A DNA stretch of 64,000 bases. Source: Kandleria vitulina DSM 20405 (GTDB taxonomy: Bacteria > Bacillota_I > Bacilli_A > Erysipelotrichales > Coprobacillaceae). Location: the NCBI RefSeq assembly GCF_000702065.1, contig NZ_JNKN01000005.1, positions 62,001 to 126,000 of the forward strand, written 5' to 3'. The notes below the pieces were generated by a model. It was not told the DNA's origin. It saw nothing but the letters and a program-made list of their open reading frames with translations, and searched no databases. Position numbers and translations under genes: made by a program. Below are positions 42,427-51,019 of this stretch, piece after piece. The number at the start of each line of letters is the position of its first letter. Within the stretch, counting starts at the first letter, position 1.

Positions 42427-43539
42427 ATAATATTAGAAGATTGCTGTGAAATATTGGATTCCATGAGAGTTCCAATTACTTCATCAGATAGAGAAGAAGG
42501 ACCATATCCATATTATGGAGCAAATGGGATTCAGGACCACGTGGCTGATTATATATTTGATGATGAGTTAGTTCTTCTTGCGGAGGATGGAGGTAACTTT
42601 GGATCCAAAAAAAGACCCATTGCTTATCGCGTTTCTGGGAAATGCTGGGTTAATAATCACGCTCATGTATTAAAGCCAAAGGAAGGACTAGATGTTGATT
42701 ATTTATGCTATTCATTGATGTTCTATAACGTTGGCGGGATGGTCAATGGAGCTACAAGGAAAAAACTCACTCAGGCAGCAATGAGACAGATGTTGATTCC
42801 GAAAAGAACTTTAGAGGAGCAGAAACGTATAGTTGATTTGCTTGCAAAGGTGATTGCCGTTAAAGAAAAAAGACAGCAGGAATTGGAAGAGTTGGACAAC
42901 CTCATCAAAGCCCGATTTGTCGAGCTCTTTGGTGATGAAAGTAATTCTAAAAACTGGGATGTTATAAATATTGAAGAAGTAGCGGATGTTCAGGTCGGAG
43001 TTGTTATAAAACCAGCACAGTATTATACGGATGAAGCTAATGGAATAAAAGCTTTTCGTTCCTTAAATATAGGCGAAGGATACGTAAAAGATTCTGATTG
43101 GGTATATTTTTCAGAGGAGGGACATCGTAGGAACTCAAAGTCTAAACTTAAGGAGAATGACATTCTTATTGTTAGATCTGGAGCTCCAGGCACTGCCTGC
43201 GTGGTAAGTAAAGAGTATGAGGGATGCAATGCAATTGATATTATAATTGCCCATCCAGACTGTGATAGAGTGAATCCGCATTATCTATGTACTTACACAA
43301 ATATGCCTCATGGAAGGAAACAGATCGATGAAGGAACAGGTGGGGCAGCGCAGCAACATTTTAATGTTGGAAAGTATAACAAGATGAAATTGATGCTTCC
43401 GCCAATGAATAAGCAGAATGAGTTTGTAGATTTTTTAAAACAAGTCGACAAATCAAAAGTTGTAGTGCAGAAGGCATTGGATGAAGCACAATTGTTATTT
43501 GATAGTTTGATGCAGGAATATTTTGGGGAGGGGAAATAA
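42418..43539 (+). CDS. hsdS: Type I restriction specificity subunit, copy 1
   Basis: 373 aa with two target-recognition domains. TRD1 (~1-140; YPYYGANGIQDHVADYIFDD, NNHAHVLKP) is followed by a conserved helix EEQKRIVDLLAKV with LDNLIKARFVELFGD. TRD2 (~180-345) ends PPMNKQNEFVDFLKQVDKSK, followed by the terminal helix to LMQEYFG. It shares exact DNA repeats with hsdS2 at its start, centre and end. It overlaps the next gene by 1 bp. Complete and probably the active specificity gene. Confidence 0.93.
   Translation: MEKIILEDCCEILDSMRVPITSSDREEGPYPYYGANGIQDHVADYIFDDELVLLAEDGGNFGSKKRPIAYRVSGKCWVNNHAHVLKPKEGLDVDYLCYSLMFYNVGGMVNGATRKKLTQAAMRQMLIPKRTLEEQKRIVDLLAKVIAVKEKRQQELEELDNLIKARFVELFGDESNSKNWDVINIEEVADVQVGVVIKPAQYYTDEANGIKAFRSLNIGEGYVKDSDWVYFSEEGHRRNSKSKLKENDILIVRSGAPGTACVVSKEYEGCNAIDIIIAHPDCDRVNPHYLCTYTNMPHGRKQIDEGTGGAAQQHFNVGKYNKMKLMLPPMNKQNEFVDFLKQVDKSKVVVQKALDEAQLLFDSLMQEYFGEGK
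42901..42924 (+). repeat. hsdS central direct repeat, copy 1
   Basis: 24 bp identical to 46147-46170, coding for IKARFVE between the TRDs. It contains GATTTGTCGA, the inverted form of the core in the 3' repeat. Confidence 0.85.
43441..43465 (+). repeat. hsdS 3' direct repeat, copy 1
   Basis: 25 bp identical to 46627-46651, coding for QVDKSKVV after TRD2. Contains TCGACAAATC. Confidence 0.85.
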
Positions 43540-43967
43540 TGGATAAAAAAGCCTTAAGTGACGCGATATCTCAAATTGGGAAATTAGATTTGAGTAAGAT
43601 TTATGATTCTTGTAATAATTTTGCAAAGTTAGATATGCCTAAAATTGATATTCCACAATATGAAATGCCGGAAATTACTGCAATTGATCCTGAAGATACA
43701 ATAGTAGGCGACATAAAGAGAAAAATAGAAGAGCAGAATAATTTGGTATCTCAACAGATGTCAATACTATTGGAGCAAAATCAGTTGCTAGCGGATAATT
43801 ATGACAAATTAAAGAATATGTATGATCAGCAGGTCAAGCTTAATAGTGAATCGAAAGAGGAATTAGAAAAAAGTAAATGGTATAACCGCTGGATGATGGT
43901 TATAGCTATTGTTGCGATGATTGCTGCAATAGCTGGACCGATTGTCACGTTGGTTGTAAGTAAATAA
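43539..43967 (+). CDS. Coiled-coil protein with C-terminal membrane anchor in the hsd operon
   Basis: 142 aa, not recognised. A Pro-rich N-terminus (MPKIDIPQYEMPEITAIDPE) leads into a coiled coil (IEEQNNLVSQQMSILLEQNQ, LKNMYDQQVKLNSESKEELE), then KWYNRW and a membrane helix MMVIAIVAMIAAIAGPIVTL. It overlaps hsdS1 by 1 bp and precedes the recombinase, so it is made with the R-M proteins. A membrane tether or separate defence effector is possible; this is inference. Confidence 0.65.
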   Translation: MDKKALSDAISQIGKLDLSKIYDSCNNFAKLDMPKIDIPQYEMPEITAIDPEDTIVGDIKRKIEEQNNLVSQQMSILLEQNQLLADNYDKLKNMYDQQVKLNSESKEELEKSKWYNRWMMVIAIVAMIAAIAGPIVTLVVSK

Positions 43968-44012
43968 TAAATGGTCGCAGGGATGCTGGTATTTATGAAA
44001 GGAGATACCAGT

Positions 44013-44981
44013 ATGGAGGAAAAGGTTGTATCAATTCTAAACGAGATGGCAGAGTATTTGTCTGTGGCTCAAATGAAAAAGCTTCAGGAAGTTATGCTTA
44101 AAAATTTTAGCGAAAAAGTTGTTGAGAAAAAACAAATTTCAAATGAAGAATACTTGGCGATGTTTATTGCTGCCAAGAGCATTGAAGGATGTTCAAAAAG
44201 GACGTTGCTCTATTATAAATCAACAATAGAAACAATGCTTAAAGAAGTCACGATTTCAATTCGAAAGATAACGACTGAGGATTTGCGTCAATATCTTGCG
44301 GATTATCAAAAACGCAATAATTGTAGCAAAGTAACAGTGGATAATATCCGTAGGAATATATCAAGTTTCTTCTCTTGGCTGGAAGAAGAAAACTATATTT
44401 TGAAAAGCCCCATGCGAAGGATACATAAGATTAAGACTAATCAACAGGTGAAAGAAGTTATTTCGGATGAGGATATTGAAAAGCTTCGAGATCATTGTAA
44501 CTGCAAGCGAGATTTAGCAATGATTGATTTGCTATATTCTACTGGAATCCGTGTTGGCGAACTTGTGAATCTGAATATTTCAGATGTGGATTTTGAAGCA
44601 CGTGAGTGTGTTGTTTTTGGAAAAGGCGGAAAAGAGCGTCGGGTATATTTTGATGCAAAGGCAAAATTGCATTTGAAGTCTTATATAGAAAGCAGAAAAG
44701 ATGATAATCCGGCGTTGTTTGTAACATTAGATTCGCCGAATGACAGATTGAAAATCAGTGGAGTAGAAATAAGGATACGCCAATTGGGACGAAGCCTTAA
44801 TCTGACTAAGATTCATCCGCATAAGTTCCGCAGGACGATGGCTACTAGAGCTATTGACAAGGGGATGCCTATAGAGCAAGTGCAGAAGATTTTGGGGCAT
44901 TCTCAGATAGATACGACTATGCAGTATGCGATGGTGAATCAAAGTAATGTTAAGGCATCGCATAAAAAATTTATTTCATAG
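44013..44981 (+). CDS. Tyrosine recombinase associated with hsdS shuffling
   Basis: 322 aa XerC/D-like integrase. N-terminal SAM-like domain (CSKRTLLYYKSTIETML), catalytic residues in order: Arg in STGIRVGELVNL, Lys in FGKGGKERRV, HxxR in HPHKFRRTMA, His in LGHSQIDTTM and Tyr in MQYAMVN. All are present, so it should be active. The ATG at 44013 follows GAAAGGAGAT. Such enzymes beside hsdS genes recombine repeats to switch specificity; its site here is inferred. Confidence 0.92.
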   Translation: MEEKVVSILNEMAEYLSVAQMKKLQEVMLKNFSEKVVEKKQISNEEYLAMFIAAKSIEGCSKRTLLYYKSTIETMLKEVTISIRKITTEDLRQYLADYQKRNNCSKVTVDNIRRNISSFFSWLEEENYILKSPMRRIHKIKTNQQVKEVISDEDIEKLRDHCNCKRDLAMIDLLYSTGIRVGELVNLNISDVDFEARECVVFGKGGKERRVYFDAKAKLHLKSYIESRKDDNPALFVTLDSPNDRLKISGVEIRIRQLGRSLNLTKIHPHKFRRTMATRAIDKGMPIEQVQKILGHSQIDTTMQYAMVNQSNVKASHKKFIS

Positions 44982-44994
44982 AACGAGGAAATAC

Positions 44995-45558
44995 ATGAAC
45001 AAAATAACGAAACATGTCTTGAAATATCCTAAGGGGGAAGAACCTGATTTTATTTTGCCTCAGAAATATGGCAGATATAGATACGCATTAGGAAAAAAAG
45101 GAACGAATCCATTAGTAGCTATTTGTATGAATCTAGTAGCTATTTGTATGAATCCATCTGCGGCAAAAGAAGATTCAAGTGATATGACTATTAATAGAGT
45201 TATAAGTGCAAGTGAGAAACTTAATCATGATGGCTGGATTGTATTTAATCTCTATCCGGAAAGAGCTACTGATGCTAAGAATTTAGAAGAGTTTAATGAA
45301 GCTATCAGTAAGGAAAATATTGATATAATTAGGAGGTTTCTTATAGAACATAAGATAAAGGAAGTCTGGGGAGCTTGGGGGAATGCTAAGGGTATAGAGA
45401 CGTTGAGACTAGCAAAGAAAGATATATTTAATATGCTTTCGGAGATAAGTGTCCGAGTATTTTATTTTGGCACGTTGAGTAAAGAAGGAAATCCAAGACA
45501 TCCTTTGCAAAGAAATGAAAAGGTTGTCTTTGCGGATAATTGTAAAAAATATTTATAA
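44995..45558 (+). CDS. DUF1643-family protein
   Basis: 187 aa. DUF1643 features: RYRYALGKKG, ICMNPSAAKEDSSDMTINRV, GWIVFNLYPERAT, and GAWGNAKG. Function unknown; common in phage and defence contexts. A 21-bp tandem duplication gives LVAICMN twice in a row (45113-45154) immediately before PSAAKED, in a spot normally free of insertion, which may disturb the fold. The ATG at 44995 follows GAGGAA. Lies inside the recombinable hsdS segment. Confidence 0.8.
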   Translation: MNKITKHVLKYPKGEEPDFILPQKYGRYRYALGKKGTNPLVAICMNLVAICMNPSAAKEDSSDMTINRVISASEKLNHDGWIVFNLYPERATDAKNLEEFNEAISKENIDIIRRFLIEHKIKEVWGAWGNAKGIETLRLAKKDIFNMLSEISVRVFYFGTLSKEGNPRHPLQRNEKVVFADNCKKYL

Positions 45559-45573
45559 GTATTGTTATTCTTC

Positions 45574-45609
45574 ACAAATTGAGATTTGTAGGGATGATAG
45601 ATGGAGAAA
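45574..45609 (+). repeat. hsdS 5' direct repeat, copy 2
   Basis: Identical to 42391-42426 and covers the start of hsdS2. Confidence 0.85.
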
Positions 45610-46671
45610 GTTAAACTTGGAGATATTGCTGTATTAATAAATGGTGATCGAGGTAAGAATTATCCTTCTCAGGCGGATATAACGGAAGAAGGGGATGTAC
45701 CTTTTGTAAATGCAGGGCATTTAACGGGGCGTACGATTGATTTTGGGGACATGAATTATATCTCTAAAGAAAAGTATGAAAAACTGAACTCTGGTAAATT
45801 TGAAAAGGGCGATATACTCTATTGTTTGAGAGGTTCACTGGGGAAGAAAGCTATTGTAAATGATGATGTTGTAGGTGCAATTGCATCATCATTGGTTATC
45901 ATTAGACCTGACTATGAAAAGATTGATGGAGAGTATCTGATGTTTTCCCTGGATTCACCATCAATAAAGGAGCAACTTGTAAAAGCTAATAATGGAAGCT
46001 CACAGCCTAACTTGTCAGCTGCTAGTGTGAGAGAGTATCAGATTGAATTGCCGGACATTAGTCTTCAGAAGGAAGTTGTAGAGAAACTAACCAGAGTAAG
46101 AAATGTTATGGATGAAAGACAAAAGGAATTAAATCTGTTAAACGAACTCATCAAAGCCCGATTTGTCGAGATGTTTGGAGATCCAATAGCAAATACAAAA
46201 GGACTTGAGGTAAGAAGTCTGAAAGACGTGATGGTATTAAAAGCAGGTGATTTCACTGCAGCTTCGGATATATCAGAAGAGCCTAATGAAGTAAACATGT
46301 ATCCTTGCTATGGTGGCAATGGTATTCGCGGATACGTGGCTGAGTATAATCAGGAAGGTAATTATTCATTAATTGGTAGGCAAGGGGCACTAAGTGGTAA
46401 TGTTCAGTATGCTACTGGTAAGTTTAAGAATACAGAGCATGCTTTGTTGGTTACACCAACAATTAAAATGAACAGTATATGGTTAAATCAATTATTGATT
46501 AACCTTGACCTGAAGAGATATCAAACAGGAGCAGCGCAACCTGGATTATCAGTAAAGAATTTACAGGAAATACAGATTATTATTGTTCCAATTGATGAAC
46601 AGAATAAGTATGCAGAGTTTGTTCGACAAGTCGACAAATCAAAAGTTGTAGAGTTAAACGCAGTTGCATAA
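45601..46671 (+). CDS. hsdS: Type I restriction specificity subunit, copy 2
   Basis: 356 aa with two TRDs different from copy 1: TRD1 (DIAVLINGDRGKNYPSQADI.., GSLGKKAIV) and TRD2 (PCYGGNGIRGYVAEYNQEG). Conserved helices ELIKARFVEMFGDPIANTK and EQNKYAEFVRQVDKSK are shared with copy 1 at DNA level. The protein ends VVELNAVA, lacking the usual terminal helix seen in copy 1 (LMQEYFG), so it may be a donor cassette rather than fully active. Confidence 0.9.
   Translation: MEKVKLGDIAVLINGDRGKNYPSQADITEEGDVPFVNAGHLTGRTIDFGDMNYISKEKYEKLNSGKFEKGDILYCLRGSLGKKAIVNDDVVGAIASSLVIIRPDYEKIDGEYLMFSLDSPSIKEQLVKANNGSSQPNLSAASVREYQIELPDISLQKEVVEKLTRVRNVMDERQKELNLLNELIKARFVEMFGDPIANTKGLEVRSLKDVMVLKAGDFTAASDISEEPNEVNMYPCYGGNGIRGYVAEYNQEGNYSLIGRQGALSGNVQYATGKFKNTEHALLVTPTIKMNSIWLNQLLINLDLKRYQTGAAQPGLSVKNLQEIQIIIVPIDEQNKYAEFVRQVDKSKVVELNAVA
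46147..46170 (+). repeat. hsdS central direct repeat, copy 2
   Basis: Identical to 42901-42924. Confidence 0.85.
46627..46651 (+). repeat. hsdS 3' direct repeat, copy 2
   Basis: Identical to 43441-43465. Confidence 0.85.
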
Positions 46672-46683
46672 ATGGAGATTATA

Positions 46684-47016
46684 TGGGATTAGTAGAAAAG
46701 GCTCCCAAGAAGATAGTTTGGCGGGCGATTAAATACTATAAACAGAATAAGGTTTCGGATGTAAAGGAAACAGAACCTGATTGTTATATGGGAGAAGTTT
46801 CCGGAAGTGGGAAGTCAAAGTATAAGGTATTTATTTGATACCAAGTCTCTGAAGAAAACTATGTGTATTTGTCCATTTGTAAAAGAAAATGATATAATAT
46901 GTAAGCAGATGTTTTCGGTATATTTTAAGATGAACTTGGAATATATAGATGACTTTCTTGTAGATGAAAAACGTTGTTTAGAAGATAAGGTTTATCGTTA
47001 TCAAAGAGACAAGTAA
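46684..47016 (+). pseudogene. SWIM zinc-finger protein, frameshifted
   Basis: The first frame encodes MGLVEKAPKKIVWRAIKYYK then EVSGSGKSKYKVFI and stops. Removing one T near 46835 restores KYKVFIDTKSLKKTMCICPF followed by VKENDIICKQMFSVYF, a SWIM-type CxCx(n)CxH motif. The final His is changed (CKQ instead of CKH), so zinc binding would be lost even without the shift. ~110 aa, between hsdS2 and hsdR. Confidence 0.65.
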
Positions 47017-47167
47017 AGTTGAAAGTGTTTACCAGAAAAAAGTCGAAACAAGAACTTATAGGTGAATTAGTAGAGTGTAGATTTGTTGATTTAAAACCAC
47101 ATGTTGTTGGATTTTAAGTTGCTATACCAGATAGTGCTATTTCGTCAAAAAAGTAGGGGGCGGTTAT

Positions 47168-50100
47168 ATGATTACAAATTTTGATTATTTAAAGGAAGAA
47201 CCAAAATTTAAGAGTTTTGCAGACGTTGCGATTTCTGCAGAACGTATTATTTTGATGGATCCAGAGGCAAGTATCATTAATAGCCGACGTGCTATGGAGT
47301 TTGCTTTGAAGTGGATGTATTCCGTAGATAAAGAGTTGGAGATGCCATACCAGGATAATCTTCAGAGTCTTATGAATGCGGAAGAGTATCGTCAGATTAT
47401 CGGTCCGGATTTGTGGAAGAGAATGGATTTTATCCGTAGGTGCGGTAACAACGTGGCTCATAGAGGAAAGAAGCTTGGTCGAGATGAGGCTATGCTTTGT
47501 CTTGAAAATCTTTTTATCTATTTGGATTATATTGCTTACTGTTATTCTGACTTGTATGAGGAAAGAAGTTTTAATCCAAATCTTGTACAGGAGAGAATCC
47601 AAAAGAGTAAAGAGTTTCGTGAGCAGGCAGAAGCTACAAAAGTAGAGCTGAAGAAGGAAATTGAAAACTCTGCTCAGAAGGAATTGGATTTACAAAAGCT
47701 TCGCGAAGAAAATGAGTCTTTAAAAGAAGCTTTGTCTTCTCGACGTGTAGAGAAACAGCAGACGTATGTTTCGAAGCCTCTTGATCTTTCTGAGTATAAG
47801 ACCCGAAAGATATATATTGATTCCATGCTGATTGATGCGGGCTGGACGGAAGGAAAAGATTGGATTAACGAAGTAAAACTCCCGGGAATGCCAAATAAGT
47901 CCGAGGTCGGAGTTGCAGATTATGTTCTCTACGACGATGCACATAAACCTCTCGCAGTTGTAGAAGCAAAGAGAACATGTGTAGATGTTGCAAAGGGACG
48001 CCAGCAGGCAAAGCTTTATGCGGATATACTCGAAAAAAAATATGGCAGAAGACCTGCAGTATTTTTAACAAACGGATTTGAAACAAGAATTGTAGTTAAT
48101 CAGTATCCGGAACGAAGAGTAGCTGAGATTTATTCAAAGCGTGATTTGGAAAAGCTTTTTAACCTTCAGTCTATGAAGAAAAGCCTAAATCACGTAAATG
48201 TAGATAAAGAAATTGCAGGAAGATATTATCAGGAAGCTGCAGTGAGAGCTGTTTGCGAAAGTTTCGATAAGAAAAATAGACGCAAAGCACTGCTTGTTAT
48301 GGCTACAGGATCTGGTAAGACTAGAACGGTGATTGCACTTTGTAAAGTTTTAGTAGACGCAGGATGGGTGAAGAATATTCTTTTCCTTGCAGATCGAAAT
48401 TCTCTGGTTACACAGGCAAAGAGAAGTTTTGTGAATTTTCTTCCTAATTTGTCATGCACAAATCTTTGTGAGGAAAAAGATAATTATAATGCTCGTTGCG
48501 TATTTTCAACTTATCAGACTATGATGGGATGTATTGACACAGTAAAAGATAAAGATGGAAAACTTTTCACCAGTGGACATTTCGACCTCGTGATTTGCGA
48601 CGAGGCCCATAGATCCATTTATAACAAGTACAAGGATATCTTTAACTATTTTGATGCTCCGCTTGTGGGCCTTACAGCGACACCAAAGGATGAGATTGAT
48701 AAGAATACGTATTCTATTTTTGAATTGGATAATGGAGTTCCGACTTATGGATATGAATTGGCGCAGGCAGTAAAGGACGGCTATCTGGTTGATTATATGT
48801 CTGTTGAGACCAAGCTTAAGTTTATCGAGCAGGGAATCAGTTATGCTGAGCTTTCTGAGGAAGAAAAAGAAGAGTATGAGAATACTTTTGAAGATGAGAA
48901 CGGGGAACTTCCAGAAAGAATCAATTCATCTGCGCTGAATACTTGGCTTTTTAACGAAGATACTATCCGTCAGGTGTTGCATATTGTTATGCGTGATAGT
49001 TTGAAGGTGGACTACGGCGAGAAAATCGGTAAGACGATTATTTTTGCGAAGAATCATGCACATGCTGAGAAGATATTGGATGTGTTCAATAAGGAGTATC
49101 CTAATCTTGCGAAAGGTTCCAATGGTCAAGCATTTGCCAAGGTTATTGATAATTATATGACCTATGCACAGAGTGCAATTGATGAGTTCTCTGATGCGAA
49201 AAAATTGCCTCAGATAGCGATTTCCGTAGATATGTTAGATACCGGTATTGATGTTCCGGAAGTTTTGAATCTTGTATTTTTTAAGAAGGTTATGAGTAAA
49301 GCAAAGTTCTGGCAGATGATTGGTCGTGGTACTAGACTTTGCCCGGGGCTTATGGACGGTGATGATAAGTCTAAGTTTTATATTTTTGATTTTTGTGGGA
49401 ACTTTGAATTCTTCCGAATGGGAGAAGGTCGTCCGACTGCAAATATGATTGCACTTCAGGGAGCTGTATTCAACTTGGAGTTCCAAATTGCGTATAAGTT
49501 ACAGGATATCAATTATCAAGTAGAACGATTGATAGCTTATCGAAATCGATTGGTTGAGATGATGACCGGAAAGGTAAAAGAGCTTAATCGTGAAAACTTT
49601 GCGGTACGTCAGCATATTAAGTATGTAGATTTATATTCATTTGAATCAAATTATCAGACGCTTTCCTACGAAGATACATTATTGGTCCGTGAGGAACTAG
49701 CACCGCTTATTTTGCCGGATAGTGATGAGGCAACAGCGGTTCGTTTTGATGCATTGATGTATGGTATGGAATTGGCTCAGCTTGCAGGACGCAAATATGG
49801 TCGATTAAGAGCGGATCTTATGAATAAGGTAAGTGGTATTGCCTCTGTTGCAAATATTCCGCAGATTCAGGCTCAGAAGGACCTTATCGACAAGATTCTT
49901 AATACGGATTATGTGGAGCGTGCCGGAATAGATGACTTTGAGCATATCAGAGAGAACCTCAGAAATTTGATGAAATATGTGCCAAAGAAAAAGCTTCGTT
50001 ACGATACGGATTTTACAGATGATATTTTGGATTCGTCTTGGAATGAGTCTGAGCTTGAAAGCGATGATTTGGCAAACTACAGAGCAAAAGCTGAGCATTA

Positions 50101-50530
50101 TATCCGCCAGCATCAGGATAATATTGTTATTGCTAAGTTAAAAACGAATCAGCCTTTGACACACCTAGATGTGGAATCATTAGAGCAGATTCTTTGGTCT
50201 GAAGTTGGACCTAAAGAGGATTATGAGAAGGAGTACGGTCAAAAGCCGTTGGGAGAGCTTGTTCGAAGTATTGTCGGAATGGATATGAATGCTGCAAAAG
50301 AGGCTTTTTCAGAGTTCCTAAATGATGCAAATCTCGATAGTCGACAGATTTATTTTGTAAATCAAATTATAGAGTACATAGTCCATAACGGTATGATGAA
50401 AGACTTTTCTGTGCTTCAGGAATCTCCGTTTACGGATCAGGGAAGCATGGTTGACATCTTTACGGATATATCTGTATGGGCGTCGATAAGGAACGTTATA
50501 GAGAGAATTAACATAAATGCGGTAGCGTAA
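47168..50530 (+). CDS. hsdR: Type I restriction endonuclease subunit R
   Basis: 1120 aa. N-terminal DUF4145 domain (~1-130), coiled coil (~150-190), PD-(D/E)xK nuclease (VGVADYVLYDD..LAVVEAKRT, ~245-265), SF2 translocase with Walker A VMATGSGKTRTV, DEAH box CDEAHRSIYN, TATPKDEIDK, and motif VI QMIGRGTRLCPG. The C-terminal helical region binds MTase. All catalytic residues are present. GGGGGCGG precedes the ATG. EcoEI-like family R subunit; cuts DNA lacking HsdM/S methylation. Confidence 0.95.
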   Translation: MITNFDYLKEEPKFKSFADVAISAERIILMDPEASIINSRRAMEFALKWMYSVDKELEMPYQDNLQSLMNAEEYRQIIGPDLWKRMDFIRRCGNNVAHRGKKLGRDEAMLCLENLFIYLDYIAYCYSDLYEERSFNPNLVQERIQKSKEFREQAEATKVELKKEIENSAQKELDLQKLREENESLKEALSSRRVEKQQTYVSKPLDLSEYKTRKIYIDSMLIDAGWTEGKDWINEVKLPGMPNKSEVGVADYVLYDDAHKPLAVVEAKRTCVDVAKGRQQAKLYADILEKKYGRRPAVFLTNGFETRIVVNQYPERRVAEIYSKRDLEKLFNLQSMKKSLNHVNVDKEIAGRYYQEAAVRAVCESFDKKNRRKALLVMATGSGKTRTVIALCKVLVDAGWVKNILFLADRNSLVTQAKRSFVNFLPNLSCTNLCEEKDNYNARCVFSTYQTMMGCIDTVKDKDGKLFTSGHFDLVICDEAHRSIYNKYKDIFNYFDAPLVGLTATPKDEIDKNTYSIFELDNGVPTYGYELAQAVKDGYLVDYMSVETKLKFIEQGISYAELSEEEKEEYENTFEDENGELPERINSSALNTWLFNEDTIRQVLHIVMRDSLKVDYGEKIGKTIIFAKNHAHAEKILDVFNKEYPNLAKGSNGQAFAKVIDNYMTYAQSAIDEFSDAKKLPQIAISVDMLDTGIDVPEVLNLVFFKKVMSKAKFWQMIGRGTRLCPGLMDGDDKSKFYIFDFCGNFEFFRMGEGRPTANMIALQGAVFNLEFQIAYKLQDINYQVERLIAYRNRLVEMMTGKVKELNRENFAVRQHIKYVDLYSFESNYQTLSYEDTLLVREELAPLILPDSDEATAVRFDALMYGMELAQLAGRKYGRLRADLMNKVSGIASVANIPQIQAQKDLIDKILNTDYVERAGIDDFEHIRENLRNLMKYVPKKKLRYDTDFTDDILDSSWNESELESDDLANYRAKAEHYIRQHQDNIVIAKLKTNQPLTHLDVESLEQILWSEVGPKEDYEKEYGQKPLGELVRSIVGMDMNAAKEAFSEFLNDANLDSRQIYFVNQIIEYIVHNGMMKDFSVLQESPFTDQGSMVDIFTDISVWASIRNVIERININAVA

Positions 50531-50818
50531 GAAATATAGAAGTGGTTGGTTTGTATTATGAAGGGTGCAAAGGCAAAGCCGATTTCATATAAGCAGGGAT
50601 CTGATAAATGATTCATTATTTCAGGGGGGATTAGATAATATTGAGACTGAAAATAGAGAACTGCAAACGACTATAAGATGATCGGGTTTCAATTATCAAG
50701 AAGGTTTGTAAGAGTCTTTTTTCGGTAGTATCGTATCTGTTCATATTGATTGGAAATACAATGATTGGGATTCTTATGTAAGCGATTCTCCCTCAAAATT
50801 GCGCTACTCTTGATTGCA

Positions 50819-50853
50819 ATAGAAGTTATGAGACTAAGTCGTCTTCTATTTTT
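50819..50853 (+). terminator. Weak terminator-like hairpin downstream of hsdR
   Basis: ATAGAAG / CTTCTAT arms with a long loop then TTTTTG. The rest of 50531-51019 contains no gene I can support. Confidence 0.3.
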
Positions 50854-51019
50854 GTACATTTGACGAATGTAGGTACTTCCAATGAAATTGATTGGATTCA
50901 GATGTCAAAATTTCATGCAAAATGGGAAAAATATGACGTATTTGTTCTATTGTGAAGAGAGTAGGTAAGTCATGCTAAGACTATGGAACTTTGACTGTAG
51001 CTGATAAATATCTTAATAT

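Noticed and set aside
42391-46651. Classical invertible hsdS locus
   Set aside because: Both hsdS genes are on the same strand and the long repeats are direct, so simple inversion between them would not create a working gene. Only short 10-bp cores are inverted.
47189-50113. Several 60-137-codon frames antisense to hsdR
   Set aside because: They match no family and mirror the strongly coding hsdR frame.
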